From the NCBI GenBank assembly GCA_019973155.2, contig BPQB01000008.1, positions 496,001-560,000 of the forward strand: a stretch of 64,000 nt of DNA. The letters run 5' to 3'. Position 1 is the stretch's first letter. Every line of letters begins with the position of its first letter. Below are positions 34,632 to 46,348 of this stretch, one piece after another. Under the pieces are notes generated by a model, which did no database searches, was not told where the DNA came from, and saw nothing but the letters and a program-made list of their open reading frames with translations. The stretch is from Phanerochaete sordida (lineage: Eukaryota > Basidiomycota > Agaricomycetes > Polyporales > Phanerochaetaceae). A program made the translations under genes and the position numbers.

Positions 34632-37578
34632 ATGACCGCTAACGAACGCACCCGGCTCTTGAAGCCCGTCCAGACCGATGGACACCAACAAAACTATGGC
34701 CTCAAGCCTCACGAGCAAGGGCCCCTAGACCTACCACAATCCACTCGCTATGGTATCCTTATAGGCGTATGGATAGCCAACTTTCTCTCGGTGTGTACCT
34801 CTTGATCTTGTGTAACTGGCCCAATTTAATCGCATTTCAGGCCTTAAACAGTGAGTGTACTATGCTGATTGCTGGCCCTCTCCCTGACATCATGCTGGTC
34901 CAGCTACAATGGTAGCAACATGTATGTACTCCTCCCACGCCCGTCTCATCTCTGGCCGATGACATGTTTCCAGTGCTATCCTCCATATCGTCGGATTTCC
35001 ATAAGTCGCACCAAGCAAGCTGGCTTGGAACAGCGTGAGTCCTGCATCTATATTCAACTTGATCAGATGATAACGAGCATCTGCACCCAGCTACCTACTA
35101 GCGACGTGTACCTTCACACCCCTATACGGCCGCCTATGCAATGCGATGGGACGTCGTGCAGCGAACCAGACTGCGGTGACTCTCGCCGCGATCGGCACGG
35201 CCGTCTGCGGGCTGTCCAACAGCATGGAGATGCTTATCGCAGCGCGATTCGTGCGTCGGCACAACCTTCGCGTCGGCAGAACGCTGACAGCGGTGCACAG
35301 GTCGCGGGCATGGGCGGCGGCGGCGTCTTCACCACTGCATCGTGAGTGTCCGGTCCGCACTGCGACGCGCGCGCGGCTCACGCTCCGGCAGGATTATCAC
35401 CTGCGACATGTACAGCATGCGGGTACGTACAGCGCACGCCACTGTAGCGTCCGGAGCATGCTCATCATATATTGCAGTCACGGGGCCTGACGCAGGGTGT
35501 CGCGGCCATCTTCGAGAGCGTGCGTCGCTCCACGCTTCCGCGAAGCGCATGACTGAGTGATTTCGATTTCCAGCTGGGCATGGGACTCGGGGGTCCGTTC
35601 GGGGGTTTCATCAACGACCGGTGCGCGCTGCGCAGAAGCTCTGTCTGAGCACGCCTGACCAGGTCCCGCACAGGTTCGGCTGGCGCTGGGCATTCCTGTC
35701 GCAGCTGCCGCTCTTCGCGCTCTCGCTTGCGCTCACGTCGTGGAACCTGCACTACGCGACGCCCGTGCGTACCCTGCCCCGTTCATTTCGCTTGGCTTCT
35801 TGTGTGTCTGACGCAGCTGCAGGGACGGGGTGCGAGCGCCAAGGCGATTCTCAAGAAGATCGACTACGGCGGGAGCTTCGCGCTCTTCGGTTCTGTCAGT
35901 GCATCTGACGTGGCTGCGCTGCTTCTCGAGCTGAACTCTATCCGCAGGTGCTCTCGCTCCTCGTCTTCCTCACCGCGCGTTACAGCAACGAGCAGCCGGT
36001 GCGTACTAGGCGATCGTCCCCACGTATTCCGTGCCCTGACGCGCAGTACCTATCAGTGGTCCTCGCCGCTCGTCTTCTTGACTTTCACAGGCGCGATAGT
36101 CCTCGCCGTCGCGTTCTTCGTCATCGAGATCAAGTACGCGCGCGAGCCGATCCTGCCGCCCGCGCTCGTGCAGATGCGCGTGCCGATGCTCGTCGGCACC
36201 GCGAGCTTCATGGTCTCGATGTGCAACTTCGCGATCATGTACAACCTCCCTACCTGGTTCCAGACCGTCATGCTGACCAGCGCGGGCGAGGCTGGTGAGT
36301 GCGTTTCGGCGTTTCGTGTGGGTCGCATGCTGAGGGGGACTTGCTCAGGCGCGCACTTGATACCTAATGGTGCCTCGCTTTCTCTGGGAGCTCTCTTTGC
36401 GGGGTAAGGCTCACAATTTTGCATATATGAGGGTCACCAGTGCTCATCACGCTGGTTTAGTTGGATCATGCATCGCACTGGGAAGTATAGGACCGTGACG
36501 CTTGTATGCGGCATCCTCCCCTTCATCTCAGCGATTATGATCAGCACGATGACCGAGAAATCGCATCCGCTGGTACTTTGGTTAGGCATCGTGAGCATTC
36601 ACGCATTAGCAGGTTTTATATCCGACTGACCTTGCTGCTAGTTCCCTCTCGGTTTCGGCAATGCCGTCGTGCTCCAGACTATGCTCAGTAAGTGATGTCA
36701 TCGCGGTGCGCTGTAGACCGAACTTAGCATATCCCGTAGTCGCACTTCTGTCTCACATCCCTGGTAAGTTCACGCGCGAGTGTCGAAAGTTTCGGCCGCT
36801 GACACCTCCGTGCAGCGTCCGCTCTTGCGGTCGGCACAGGATTTAGCCAGTTCTGGCGTGGCGTAGGTGCGTATCCCTTGCTCGCCGTCCGACCCTGCGC
36901 CCGAATGTGACCGGGCGTCATACACAGGTCAGGTAGCGGGCGTCGGACTGTCGTCTGCCATCTTCCAGTCGAGCCTTAACACCGAGCTGCACAAGCGGAT
37001 ATCCGGCTCTGGCGCAGAGGAGGTAACGCGATCTTTATTCTACTTAAAAATGTCCGGACAACTTATCGCATGACCAGCTTATCACTAAAATCAGGCACTC
37101 AGCCACCCTCGTCGCGCAGCTCCCGCCCGACTTGCAGCGTGCAGCACGCGACGCGTACGCCGGAAGCCTTCAGTCCGTGTTCATCGCAGCCGCATGCTCG
37201 ACGTTCATCGCATACCTGATCCGCTTCCCCGTACGTCCCCATATCTCCACCTCGCGTTTCCACACGCTCACGCCCGCGCAGGTCCCAGACAAGAGCCTAG
37301 ACGACGACGGCGACGACGCGAAGAGCGTGCCGAGCGCGCCGGACTCGCCCTCGCTCCCGCGCACGCCGCTGCCCGACTCGGGCGAGACGAGCGCGGTCGA
37401 GGACGCGTGGGAGAGCGAGGACGAGACGCTGTACGTGACGCACAGCCGCCGGCTCTCGACGTACGAGGCCGGCTGCGCGGCCGCGCTCGCGGTACCCGTC
37501 GACCTCGACGATCCGCAGGCGAACACTGCGGAGCCCACGCGGGAGATGATGCAGGACGCGGAGAGGCGGGGTCGCTGA
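34632..37578 (+). CDS. MFS transporter, DHA2-type
   Basis: Twenty-one exons give 629 residues, every junction being GT..AG and phase-consistent. The first exons are 34632-34790, 34841-34850, 34904-34921, 34974-35034 and 35091-35250; the last are 37078-37230 and 37282-37578. Key family segments appear only after splicing: ANFLSALNTTMVATLLSSIS in helix 1, then LYGRLCNAMGRR (the MFS loop 2-3 motif), then FVAGMGGGGVFTTAS. About 12-14 membrane helices are expected, with a long acidic cytosolic C-terminus. The closest group is the DHA2 proton antiporters, including vacuolar basic-amino-acid carriers and multidrug exporters. Substrate not determinable. The 10- and 18-nt exons are unusual. Confidence 0.85.
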
Positions 37579-37719
37579 GACTGCGTTACACACGCACGAA
37601 TTGTCGGCCATGTCTGTGAATCCACATTAATGATACATTCTTAAGATGAAAGATGAAGAGATAGTCTGTGGGTGCGTTGCTATAAGGACGTCGGGCCATG
37701 ACCAGGCTAACTGCCTCGC

Positions 37720-39718
37720 TCAAGGCTCGTCGTCACTAAACTCGAACGGGTTCTCGGACTCTGAGACCAAAATGTTCTCGTCCGCAAACATCTCGTCCCT
37801 GGCACGTGCATCGTCCGTCTCGGTCTCAAACGACCTTCGCGCCTCCAGCTCGTCGTCGCCTAGGGTGTGTTCGACCTCGCGCGCCGACTCTGATGTGGGG
37901 GAACCCTTGCCGCTCATTGGCTCTTCGGAGCTGCGACGGGCGGCGCGTTCAGACGGTCCTGATTTCTTGCTGTTCGACGACACGGCAACAGCGGTAGCCA
38001 GAGTGCTCGGCCATTCGTCATCGCTCTCAACCTCAGCAGGCGTTGAGCGTGAAACGCGCTCCCGATTGCTGTTGGTGCGCGAGTGGGTCCGCACTGCGCG
38101 AGGTGATGGGTTGACGAGGGTGCGCTGGGTGTCGAGAGGAGCGGCTTCTTCTGCGATCACGTCAATCCGTAACCTTCGGATAGGTGACGATACAAGATCT
38201 TCTGGGAGAGCTTGAAATTCGCCTTCGTCCTCTTCGTCAAGTTGAGGATACTGGTCTGATGGTTGGGGAGCTGCTTCAACCTCTTCTTCCTCGTCCTCTT
38301 CCTCTTCCTCTTCCCTACGGCGGTTCGTTCATATCAGCGGCAGTGACAAATGGAACGGGAAAATATTGCGCCTACCTCTGGATCGTCCTCTCCCGTTTTT
38401 GCGGAGGTGCGTCCTCTTCTTCATCCTCTTCGGCGGCGAATTCGCCTTCGTCGCTGGAATCCTCTGGCACTTCTTCCTGTTCTTCTCTTCTGAGAGGAGT
38501 CGCTCGCGTCAAAAAAAGTCATGATGTCACAAACACTATATGCGCATCTACCTCTGGAATCTCCTGTGCCGCTTTTGTGGAGGCACTTCCTCTTCATCCT
38601 CTTCGGCGACGAACTCGCCTTGGTCGTCGAGAGCCTCTGCTCCGTCCTCTTCTTCTTCTTCCTCCTCCTCCTCCCTAAAGTGAACAGCTCGTGTCAGAAG
38701 CAATGATGTCATAATCGCTGCATTTACCTCCGCACTATCCTCTGTCGCTTTTGCGGCCGCGCCTCCTCTTCATCTTCAGAAACGAATTCCCCTTGGCCAT
38801 CGAGGTTTTCTCCATCTTCGTCATCCGCGTCCATCTGAACATACCTCTTGCGCTTATTGAGCCTGCGGTCGTGCCTGTAGGCCACTTTTGACGCTACAGT
38901 GTAGCCCTTCTGCGCCACAATCTGGTTGATCCTCTTGTCGAGGGTCTTCCAGTTCTTCTTGTAGTGCTCTTTCCATGACGCCATGGTATGCTCTGTCGCC
39001 AGACCCCAGCGCCCATTCGGAAACTCAGGACGTTCATCAATATCACGTCTACACTGAAGCTTTGATCCACTCACTTGCGCGCCCCTCTCGACCAGCATTG
39101 TATAGACCTTGACGCCGAAGCGACCACCCGCCTCCTTATCAGGAATCTTCTGTGCGATCCACTCGCACAACAACTCCTTTTCTTCCTTGGTGAAGGCTTT
39201 CCTGGAGGCGAAGTTGAACATGCAGACGCGACAGAGAGAAACGATAAGGTTCGACGCACTTTCCGGGGTGGATCCCGCGCATAGTCGTCCTCAGTATCGG
39301 CGGTTCCTCCTGGTAAGCATTCCATTTTATGCATTTCTTGATGAATCCTGGTCCCACGGCGCGATGGTCGGGATCATCCAAGCAGTATTCTTGGTACGTT
39401 TCGAGCACCCCGTCGTTTACGATCCAGACGTCTGCATCATCCATATCTGCAGCGACTATGCCGCCGTAACGCTGGACACGCCCTACGCGGTCAGCACGCG
39501 TTCGCACGCCACAACTATGCATACACTCACCTCAATCTCCCTTTGTATACTCCTCGCTCGAGTCTCTCCCAGTCCACCCTCTGTGCAGAGGTGCGTAGGG
39601 CCTGTGATGAGATAGAACTTGACGACCTCCCCTTTCTTATTGACAAACGCCTGCAGCGCTGGATAAGACAGGAAAGCCATCCGAGTGGAATATGACTCAC
39701 CTGCACGTTTTCAGACAT
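37720..39718 (-). CDS. Rap1-like BRCT-Myb protein, copy 3
   Basis: Eight exons (39718-39701, 39650-39531, 39471-39260, 39201-39075, 39023-38728, 38674-38552, 38489-38376, 38314-37720) give 534 residues. The first five follow the same phase pattern as copies 1 and 2. BRCT-like part: VVKFYLITGPTHLC, RYGGIVAADM, DADVWIVNDG. Myb-like part: KKAFTKEEKELLCEWI, and the third helix SWKEHYKKN. After the Myb part three consecutive exons, plus the start of the last one, encode repeated acidic units, followed by a Ser/Arg-rich region and an acidic tail. It lies tail to tail with the MFS gene (141 bp between stops). Likely nuclear; any telomere function is inferred from the domain order only. Confidence 0.78.
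38230..38835 (-). repeat. Tandemly duplicated acidic exons
   Basis: Three successive exon ends of Rap1-like copy 3 encode the same design: Glu/Asp-rich run, then G-E-F-(V/A)-x-E-(E/D)-(D/E)-E-E, then P-Q-K-R and an Arg-rich end. All break in phase 2 after AG. The last exon starts with a fourth, diverged unit (DEGEFQALPED). The introns between them also differ in sequence, so the duplication is not recent. Confidence 0.8.
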
Positions 39719-40152
39719 GGTTGCTCTTCCTTGAGGCGACCCTGTTCGCGCTATACTACGTGGTTACGATGGGCCACGCCACTCCAGATATTGTCAACCT
39801 TTCCAGTCTCGAACGCTGATTGAGCCACTTCGGCAATGGTGCAAGACGCGTAGAAGCAAAAGCCTGGGGTATCGACGCGATGTCGAAATTCGTAGGAGGG
39901 GCGGTGGACGGCGGGGACGAGGAACGCTGCGCCCGAGGCGTAAACCTCAAAACCCAAGCCAAAACCCTATGGCATCAAACCCTAAGCGCCCTTGGTGCAA
40001 CTTAGTCGTGCGTCCGTTCCGCGACACGCAAATATGTTTCTGGCTCGCATATCTCGTATGAGGATGTTTGTAATGCATCGCCTTTGCTCTGGGTATGCTA
40101 AGTATGTAGTACAGAATTTATACAGATTTATTGTGAATATTACTGCTGCTCC
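39719..40152. other. Intergenic, no gene seen
   Basis: Promoter of Rap1-like copy 3 and 3' UTR of the second S53 peptidase gene. Confidence 0.4.
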
Positions 40153-42163
40153 TTAAACGCCAGCCGCCGCCTTCAGCTTCGCAAAGTTGGGCGTGCCGAG
40201 GCCCGTGACGGGGTCCCAGCCCTTGGCCGCTTTGAAGCCGTTGGTGTTGCAGCCGGGGTTGTCACCGGTCGTGATGTCGTTGAACGCGCTCGGGTTGGCG
40301 TACAGGAAGGGGTTCAGGAAGCCGAGCGGGCTCTTGCCCTCCGCGATGAGGGCGTCGTTGATGAGCGAGATGACGCTCGAGAAGACCGGGCTCGAACAGC
40401 TCGTGCCGTCGACTGTCTCGGTCCGGCCGTCGACGACGATCTCGAGGTCCACGCCGATGGCGGCGACGTCGGGGAAGGCGCGTCCCGAGGTGTTGAACTT
40501 GCCGCTGTTCGTCGAGCCGATGGATGAAAGGTACGACGAGACGACTGAAGACTGGTATGAGGGGATGCCGAAGTAGTTCGAGAAGCCGCCGGACGAGAAA
40601 GTTGCCGCGGTCTCTGCGCCCGACGACGAGGTGAGCTGCGTCGCACCGACGGAAGTCATGCTATCGTACTGCGTTAGCGGGATAGAGTATATGCGCAGAT
40701 GTAGACACTCACAATGGGCATCCAGAGGGGAATGTGGGAACGAACTTGGTACAGCTCTGAGACTGTCCGCCAGAGACACCGCCATCTCCCGACGCGAACA
40801 GGATAGAAGTACCGCGAGCGCCAAGCTGAGCATACGCATTGCACAGGTTGCTGCTTTGTGTGAGCCCTCTGCGTGATTCATGATAGGGGCTTGACACTCA
40901 CTTCGCAAGAGAACGCGAGATATCACTCTCGTTGTCGCCGTAGCTCGTCGTCAAGACCTGGGGCGGGTTGGACTCGCCGAGGAGGAAGTTGATGATGTCG
41001 AGGAAGCCTCCAAGGTCGCCGTCTTGGAAGTTATTACCAACAGAGATGAACGTCACAGGGACTCCAGAAGCGACGCCGACGGTGTACTGGATGTCGAGGT
41101 TCTTTAGGGGTCGACTGGTTAGCAGAATTCAGGCATCTGTTATCAAAGTAGAACTCACAGCCTCGATGCCGGCTTGACTGGGGGTCTGCGAGTTCGAGCC
41201 ACCATCAAGAGTCTGAAGGGCAAAGGTGGTACCCGCGAGGTCAGTACGGAATTTGCTCAAGAAGGTCTAGGCAGCCGCCAGTCAGCTTATTGTGCATGTG
41301 ATATTGGGCAGCGCGCACCTTCAGATCGGCCGAGTTGGCAAACTGGTCAATAAAACCGCTCACGCCGAGCCCGTTGGTCTTTTGGGTCGCCTTAGTGCTG
41401 GGGATGCCATAGATCGACTGGATGCAAGCCGGAGTGACGGCGGTAGTCGAGCAGGTCGCGAGCGGTTCGATGGCGCGGTTCTGAAGATTGTCCGGGGTCG
41501 AGATGACGGGGCGCAGGCCCTTCGGGCTCGGGAACCTGCAGGATACAATCAACGGCGTTCGAGTACTCCTGAGGGCCTCACGCACGAGATAGTCGGGTGC
41601 ACGAAGTCGAGGTGGCCCTCGAGCGCATCGGGAATCGAGTAGCTCATCGTGCGGATCGCCTGCTTGCCGGTCTCGGAGTGCGTGTAGACGGCGAAGTCGG
41701 CGTCGAAGATCTCGTTCGCCTTGCTGACCGGCACGCTGACGCTGAGCCAGTCGCCTGCGGGTGAGATGGCGGTCGCGGAGAGGCCGACCTGCTGGAGCCA
41801 GGCGTCGACGGCCTCGGAGCTCTGCGCAGTCGGCGTGACGAACTTCTCGACCTGCGCGTGTCCGCATGTGAGCCCCTAGCAACACCCGCACGCTGGAGTG
41901 CGTACCTCCTCCTTGCTGAGGTGCTCGCCGTAGGAGGCGCTGCCCGGGGTGCTGACGGCGTACAACGCGTCGACGAGCCCCTCCGGGTCGCTCTGCACGA
42001 GCGCGATGCGCAGCTTGAGCTCCGTGTCGGGGGCAGCAGCGCCGGTGCGGACGAAGCCCGCTGGCACGTTCTGCCTCGACTCGCGGACCTTCATGCTGCG
42101 AGCGGTCGGCTTCGCGAGGGCGAGCGAGAACAGCGCGGAGAAGATGAGGAGCTTGGAGACCAT
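40153..42163 (-). CDS. Sedolisin (S53) tripeptidyl peptidase, copy 2
   Basis: Seven exons (42163-41906, 41851-41586, 41535-41319, 41266-41159, 41101-40902, 40850-40713, 40660-40153) give 564 residues. Exons 1, 2, 4, 5 and 6 have exactly the same lengths as in copy 1, and all intron phases agree. It has a signal peptide (ending LALAKP), an activation domain, the catalytic Glu/Asp in AGIEANLDIQY, Asp in FASGDGGV, Ser in DGTSCSSP, and the calcium site DITTGDNPGC. It should be active and secreted. The protein differs from copy 1 throughout, so the duplication is not recent. Confidence 0.92.
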
Positions 42164-42236
42164 CTTGCCCGAGAAGAGTGTACGAGAGAGGTAGACTGTG
42201 ACCTCGGTGCGGAGAACCCTCGACGGCGGTAGAGGC

Positions 42237-42242
42237 TTTATA
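42237..42242 (-). promoter_or_regulatory. TATA box of S53 copy 2
   Basis: TATAAA on the minus strand, 74 bp before the start codon of the second S53 peptidase gene. Confidence 0.55.
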
Positions 42243-43227
42243 GTGCTGCGAGGGAAGCACTAGGAACCTTACAGCATGCGCATCGAGCAGGAGCAGCATG
42301 GCCCATGGTCATGCTTTTCCGGGCAGACCAACGAGCACGAGGCGTAGTGCTGCTTCTTCGAATAACGATGGCGAAGTCCATGCAGGCTGATAGTTGGGCA
42401 GCAGGCGGCACAAGAAGCGTGCGACGATAGCCACGAAGCGCCTGGCATCTGCGGCGCGCAGTGTAGATCAGCAAGCGACATTGCTGGACGACGATGGACC
42501 AATTGTGACATCACCTAATCTTTGGCTTCGTTGCCCGTTGCTACCGCATTATCTGGTACCAAAGATATACGCTTGAGATGGTGTCTGGCTATCCCTTTGC
42601 GCTGTATCTTGTGGCTCTCGTGTATGTAGCGATGGATACGTTGATTCTCGAGTCCGCCAAGCTATGATGCCGGATACAGTCAGACTGACAGGTCTGGCGG
42701 ATCCATATGGTTTACTCGCAGTATGAGGATGGGAAGCATGGTCTCACCTGAGCGTCCAGGACTAGAGCGGCTGCAGCAGCATGTCCGATGTGTAATGTGC
42801 TACAGAAGCACCGTGTCGTAGAAGCTACATCAACAATGGAGCCATATAGCGCGCCCCGGGGAGACCATGTGCCTTCTGGCTCCGAGAAGCGTCGAGATGC
42901 AAGCATGCGGAGTCGCAGACGAGTAGCCTTTGCTTGGCACCCCAAGTGTCCTGATACAACGGAGAAGGAGAGCTCCATCAGTAGAAATACAGGACAATCC
43001 TTTGGAGTAACCGTACTGTGAGTTCTTCAAGGCTTCGCCGACCTTTGGGATCTAGATGGTGGTTGTGAAGAGAGTACGGAAGCAGGGAATAGGCGCCAGG
43101 CAGCGATTCCCAGACCTCGTGCCGAAGATAAGGGCACATGTTGCGGCTGCTGTACAACAGCATCCTCGCGATATTCGATATATGGGCCAGTAAAGCATGC
43201 GCAGAGCAAGCAGTAAAAAGGAAAAGA
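42243..43227. other. Intergenic, no gene seen
   Basis: About 1 kb between the S53 promoter and the decayed acyltransferase copy. No supportable exon. Confidence 0.4.
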
Positions 43228-44633
43228 TTAGCCCAAATTCTGGCTACGATGCCAGGGTACTTGTAGTACATGATCGAACGCCGCTTTCATCTCCTCGGCG
43301 CAGGCTTCAGCTATGTCCTCGTCAAGTGCACTCTTACCCCACACGAACGACGTCGTCGCTATGCGCAAAGAAGACCTTCTCGAGCGTCCACTGCCTAGAG
43401 TTTTCTTCCTTCTTAACGTCGTCCGCAGGAAATCGCCCAAGATTGGAGAAAATGACGCCGTTTTCGTGCTTCTTGCCCAGCTGCCTTGCGAAGGAGCTGT
43501 CCGCCGCTCCGAGACGGAGGAGCATGCTAAACATACCCAGCGTCTGGCGACACCCGCGCGCAGCCCGTCTCCAAACTTGCGGGCGGCCTTCCAGGGAAAG
43601 GGCGCGCCGCGAGCGAGAGGCGCGATCCGCGGCAGGTAGTTCGCCGCAGAGACGTGGTCGCAGAGCGCGAACACTTGCCCATCCGTGAAGCGACGCAGGG
43701 AGACAGGGGCCCTAGTTGCGAGATACTTGTAGTTCGCTCCACCCTCGCGCGCGGTCACGAGCCGGGACAGCACCTCGACAAGGAGCGTGTGCAGGAACGC
43801 GGTCAGCGTCGCCTTGTGCTCACAGCAGAGCGCCAGGAACCGCATGGTCTGGTCTGGCGAGATCTCCAGCAGTGTACGATAGCGTCGAGTGAAGGGGATT
43901 CGGATACGGGACTGCTCGTCCATACTTGAGATCGCGCCTGCAGCTTCTTGGGAAACAGGAGTGCGTAGAGAAGATGTCCAAATCCGGTGAGGGAGAGTGT
44001 GGTCTTCATCAGGGCTTCGATAGTAGGCAGGACGTGGGCATCTGCAGGAGCAGCGACCCTGCTGTTATCCCCTTCCGAACCGGCTGCGTCGGTGTCGTTG
44101 AGGCGGACAACAGCGCGGAGAGTAGTGCTGGACCGCTATGGCCGTCGGCAACGCAGTGGCATATCGCGAAAACGACTGAACGGCCGTTCACGACCATCGC
44201 TCTCCACAGGGGCGTAGTCGTCCCGAGAGCAAACGGAGGCTCGAGCTGGGCGCGAAGTAAATCGTCCGTGGAGACCAAGCCGTCCTCTACGACTTCCACG
44301 ATGGCGTCCAAGTCTATTTCGCGGAGGCGTACGAGTCGCGGTGCTGCCTTGGCGGTGGCGCGCAGGCGCATTTGTACACCTAGCGTGCCGTGCTTCTGGA
44401 TTGTGGCGCGCAGAGCCGGGTAGTGGATCTCCTTTGTCAAGGGAGCCCCAGATGCGGAAACGTATTGCCCGAGGATCGTGACGCAGGAGTCGAAGCTTAG
44501 CTGGGTGAGTAGAATGAGGTACTGCTCCAATGCACCTGACACGACAGTGATAAGCCGTCACACTGAACGAGCGGATAGTGTCAAGCCTACCCTCCTCGCG
44601 AACGACATCCCATTCGACAAGTGGCTCTGACAT
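43228..44633 (-). pseudogene. Decayed alcohol-acetyltransferase-like gene
   Basis: Exon 1 (44633-44591) and the start of exon 2 (from 44535) are intact in sequence and align with the neighbouring gene at 44939-46348, including the catalytic motif HCVADG. The frame then breaks: near 44057 (one extra G relative to the neighbour), near 43865 (one base missing), near 43545, and near 43340, where about 40-50 bp are also missing. Homology to the neighbour continues through all frames to about 43240, so this is a broken tandem copy, not a chance match. Several independent breaks make sequencing error an unlikely full explanation. Confidence 0.85.
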
Positions 44634-44938
44634 GACGTCCTGGGGTCAAGAGTGCTGGTCTTCGAGGTCGTTTGGTTCGCGCACTGGCCCGACGAAGAAG
44701 TACTTGAAGCCACGGACTGTCGCGAAGGGCGTGACCGAACCATGCGACGCCCTTTAGGGCTCTTAGAAGCTTGTGACGGTCTGGCGTTGTTTTTAGGTCG
44801 CAGGGCGATACAAGTTCTAGATTGGTCAAGGACAAATGCCGCACTTGCTATATCACTGGCTGCGCTACCTGCTGAGGCTGTCAATGCCGTACGTAAATCG
44901 GTAAGTCAAGAGGAACGTACATGGCATCAGCTCTGCAG

Positions 44939-46348
44939 CTACTGTAGGATGCGCTCCAGCGTCACCTTCATCTCCTTAACAAACTCCTCCGCAAGCCCGC
45001 CGTCTATCGCATGCGCTCCCCAAGCGAACGCAACATTCGTCGACCCTTCGGGCGACCCAACGACATTGACCTTCATCGCCGCCCCCAGTACAACGTCGCT
45101 CTGCGCAAAGCACACCTTCTCCAGCCTCCACGCCCCGCCGCCCGCCTTCTCCCCCTCACGCACCGGGAAGCGACCCAGGCTGGAGAGTATCACGCCGCTG
45201 TGCCGCGGCCTGCCGAGCATGCCCTCGTAGAAAGCCTGCGGGTCGCCGACGCGCATGAGCAGGCGCAGCATGCCGAGCGTCTCGCGCGTCTGCGGGACGT
45301 CCCTATGCAGCCGCTCGCCGAACTTGCGCGCGGCGTCCCAGGGGAAGAGCGTGTCGCGGCTGAGGGGCGCGATGGGAGCCAGGAACTGCTCCATCCCGAC
45401 GTGGTCGCAGAGCGCGAAGGGCGAGACGCCCGTGAAGCGGCGGAGAGAGACGGGCACGGCGGTCGCGATGGTCTTGTATTTTGGAGGAAGCCCCCGGGCG
45501 ACTAGGAGTTGCGAGAGCACGCCGACGGTGAGGGTGTGTAGGAAGGCGGTGAATGTTGTCTTGTTGTCGCGACAGAGCTGCAAGATCTGCGTCATCTGAG
45601 CGGGGGAGATCTCCCAGCAGCGCACGGTAATATCGAGCGTCGGCGTCGGTGACACAGAGTTACCCGTCCAGGCTCGTGCACGCGCCGAAAACCGCTTGGG
45701 AGTAAGAAGGTGGAAGAGAAGGTGTATGATGCCTAGTGGGAAGAGAGAAGTGTTCGTCAACGCCTCCAGAGGACCGGTTATCGAAAGATCTTCCGGTACG
45801 GCGATGACGCTGCTGAAGTGGCCCCCTATGGTGACCCCGTTGAGGGCAGACCACAGCGCAGCTTGCAGCGCGGGCGCGCTCTGGCCGTCGCCGATGCAGT
45901 GGTGGAACGCAAGCACGACGACGCGACCGTTCGCGACCGTGACACGCCAGAGCGGCGCAGCCGTTCCGAGGACGAAGGGCCGCTCCAGCTCCGCCCGCAG
46001 CGCTTCGTCGGCAGAGAACGAGTCATCCTCGAGGAAGGTCACGGCGGTGTCCAGGTCGATCTCGCGGAGGCGTACAAACTGTGGGACATCGTTGATCGCG
46101 GGCCCAGGTCGGACTTGCAGGCCGAGCGCACCGTGCTTGCGCACCATGGCGTGGAGGGCTGGGTAGAGGGCCTCCTTGGTCAAGGCGATACCTGTCGTAG
46201 AGCTGTACTCTCCGCAGATAGCGACACAAGAGTCTAGGCCGAGCTGTCCGAGGATGATGTGGTATCGCTCCAGGCCCCCTACACACTGACATTGAGCTGC
46301 GTCGATGTGATGATTGACTTGCGCACTTACCTGCGTCTCGGACGACAT
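44939..46348 (-). CDS. Alcohol-acetyltransferase-like enzyme
   Basis: Exon 1 (46348-46331, MSSETQ) and exon 2 (46285-44939) give 454 residues; the 45-bp intron has no stop, so an unspliced form of 469 residues is possible. The protein fits the fungal alcohol acetyltransferase/condensation-like fold: LERYHIILGQLGLDSCV at the N-terminus, the catalytic FHHCIGDG (HxxxDG) at about residue 145, and the C-terminal NVAFAWGAHAIDGGLAEEF, where family members have their second conserved segment. It probably transfers acetyl or another acyl group from CoA to an alcohol; substrate unknown. A decayed tandem copy lies just downstream, and a cyclase-family gene lies upstream on the same strand. Confidence 0.82.
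   Translation of the reverse strand: MSSETQVSAQVNHHIDAAQCQCVGGLERYHIILGQLGLDSCVAICGEYSSTTGIALTKEALYPALHAMVRKHGALGLQVRPGPAINDVPQFVRLREIDLDTAVTFLEDDSFSADEALRAELERPFVLGTAAPLWRVTVANGRVVVLAFHHCIGDGQSAPALQAALWSALNGVTIGGHFSSVIAVPEDLSITGPLEALTNTSLFPLGIIHLLFHLLTPKRFSARARAWTGNSVSPTPTLDITVRCWEISPAQMTQILQLCRDNKTTFTAFLHTLTVGVLSQLLVARGLPPKYKTIATAVPVSLRRFTGVSPFALCDHVGMEQFLAPIAPLSRDTLFPWDAARKFGERLHRDVPQTRETLGMLRLLMRVGDPQAFYEGMLGRPRHSGVILSSLGRFPVREGEKAGGGAWRLEKVCFAQSDVVLGAAMKVNVVGSPEGSTNVAFAWGAHAIDGGLAEEFVKEMKVTLERILQ

Noticed and set aside
46286..46330. N-terminal 15 residues of the acyltransferase read through
   Set aside because: The 45-bp segment begins gtaagt, ends tgtcag and is absent from the alignment with the neighbouring copy, so it was taken as an intron; the unspliced form is only noted as an alternative.
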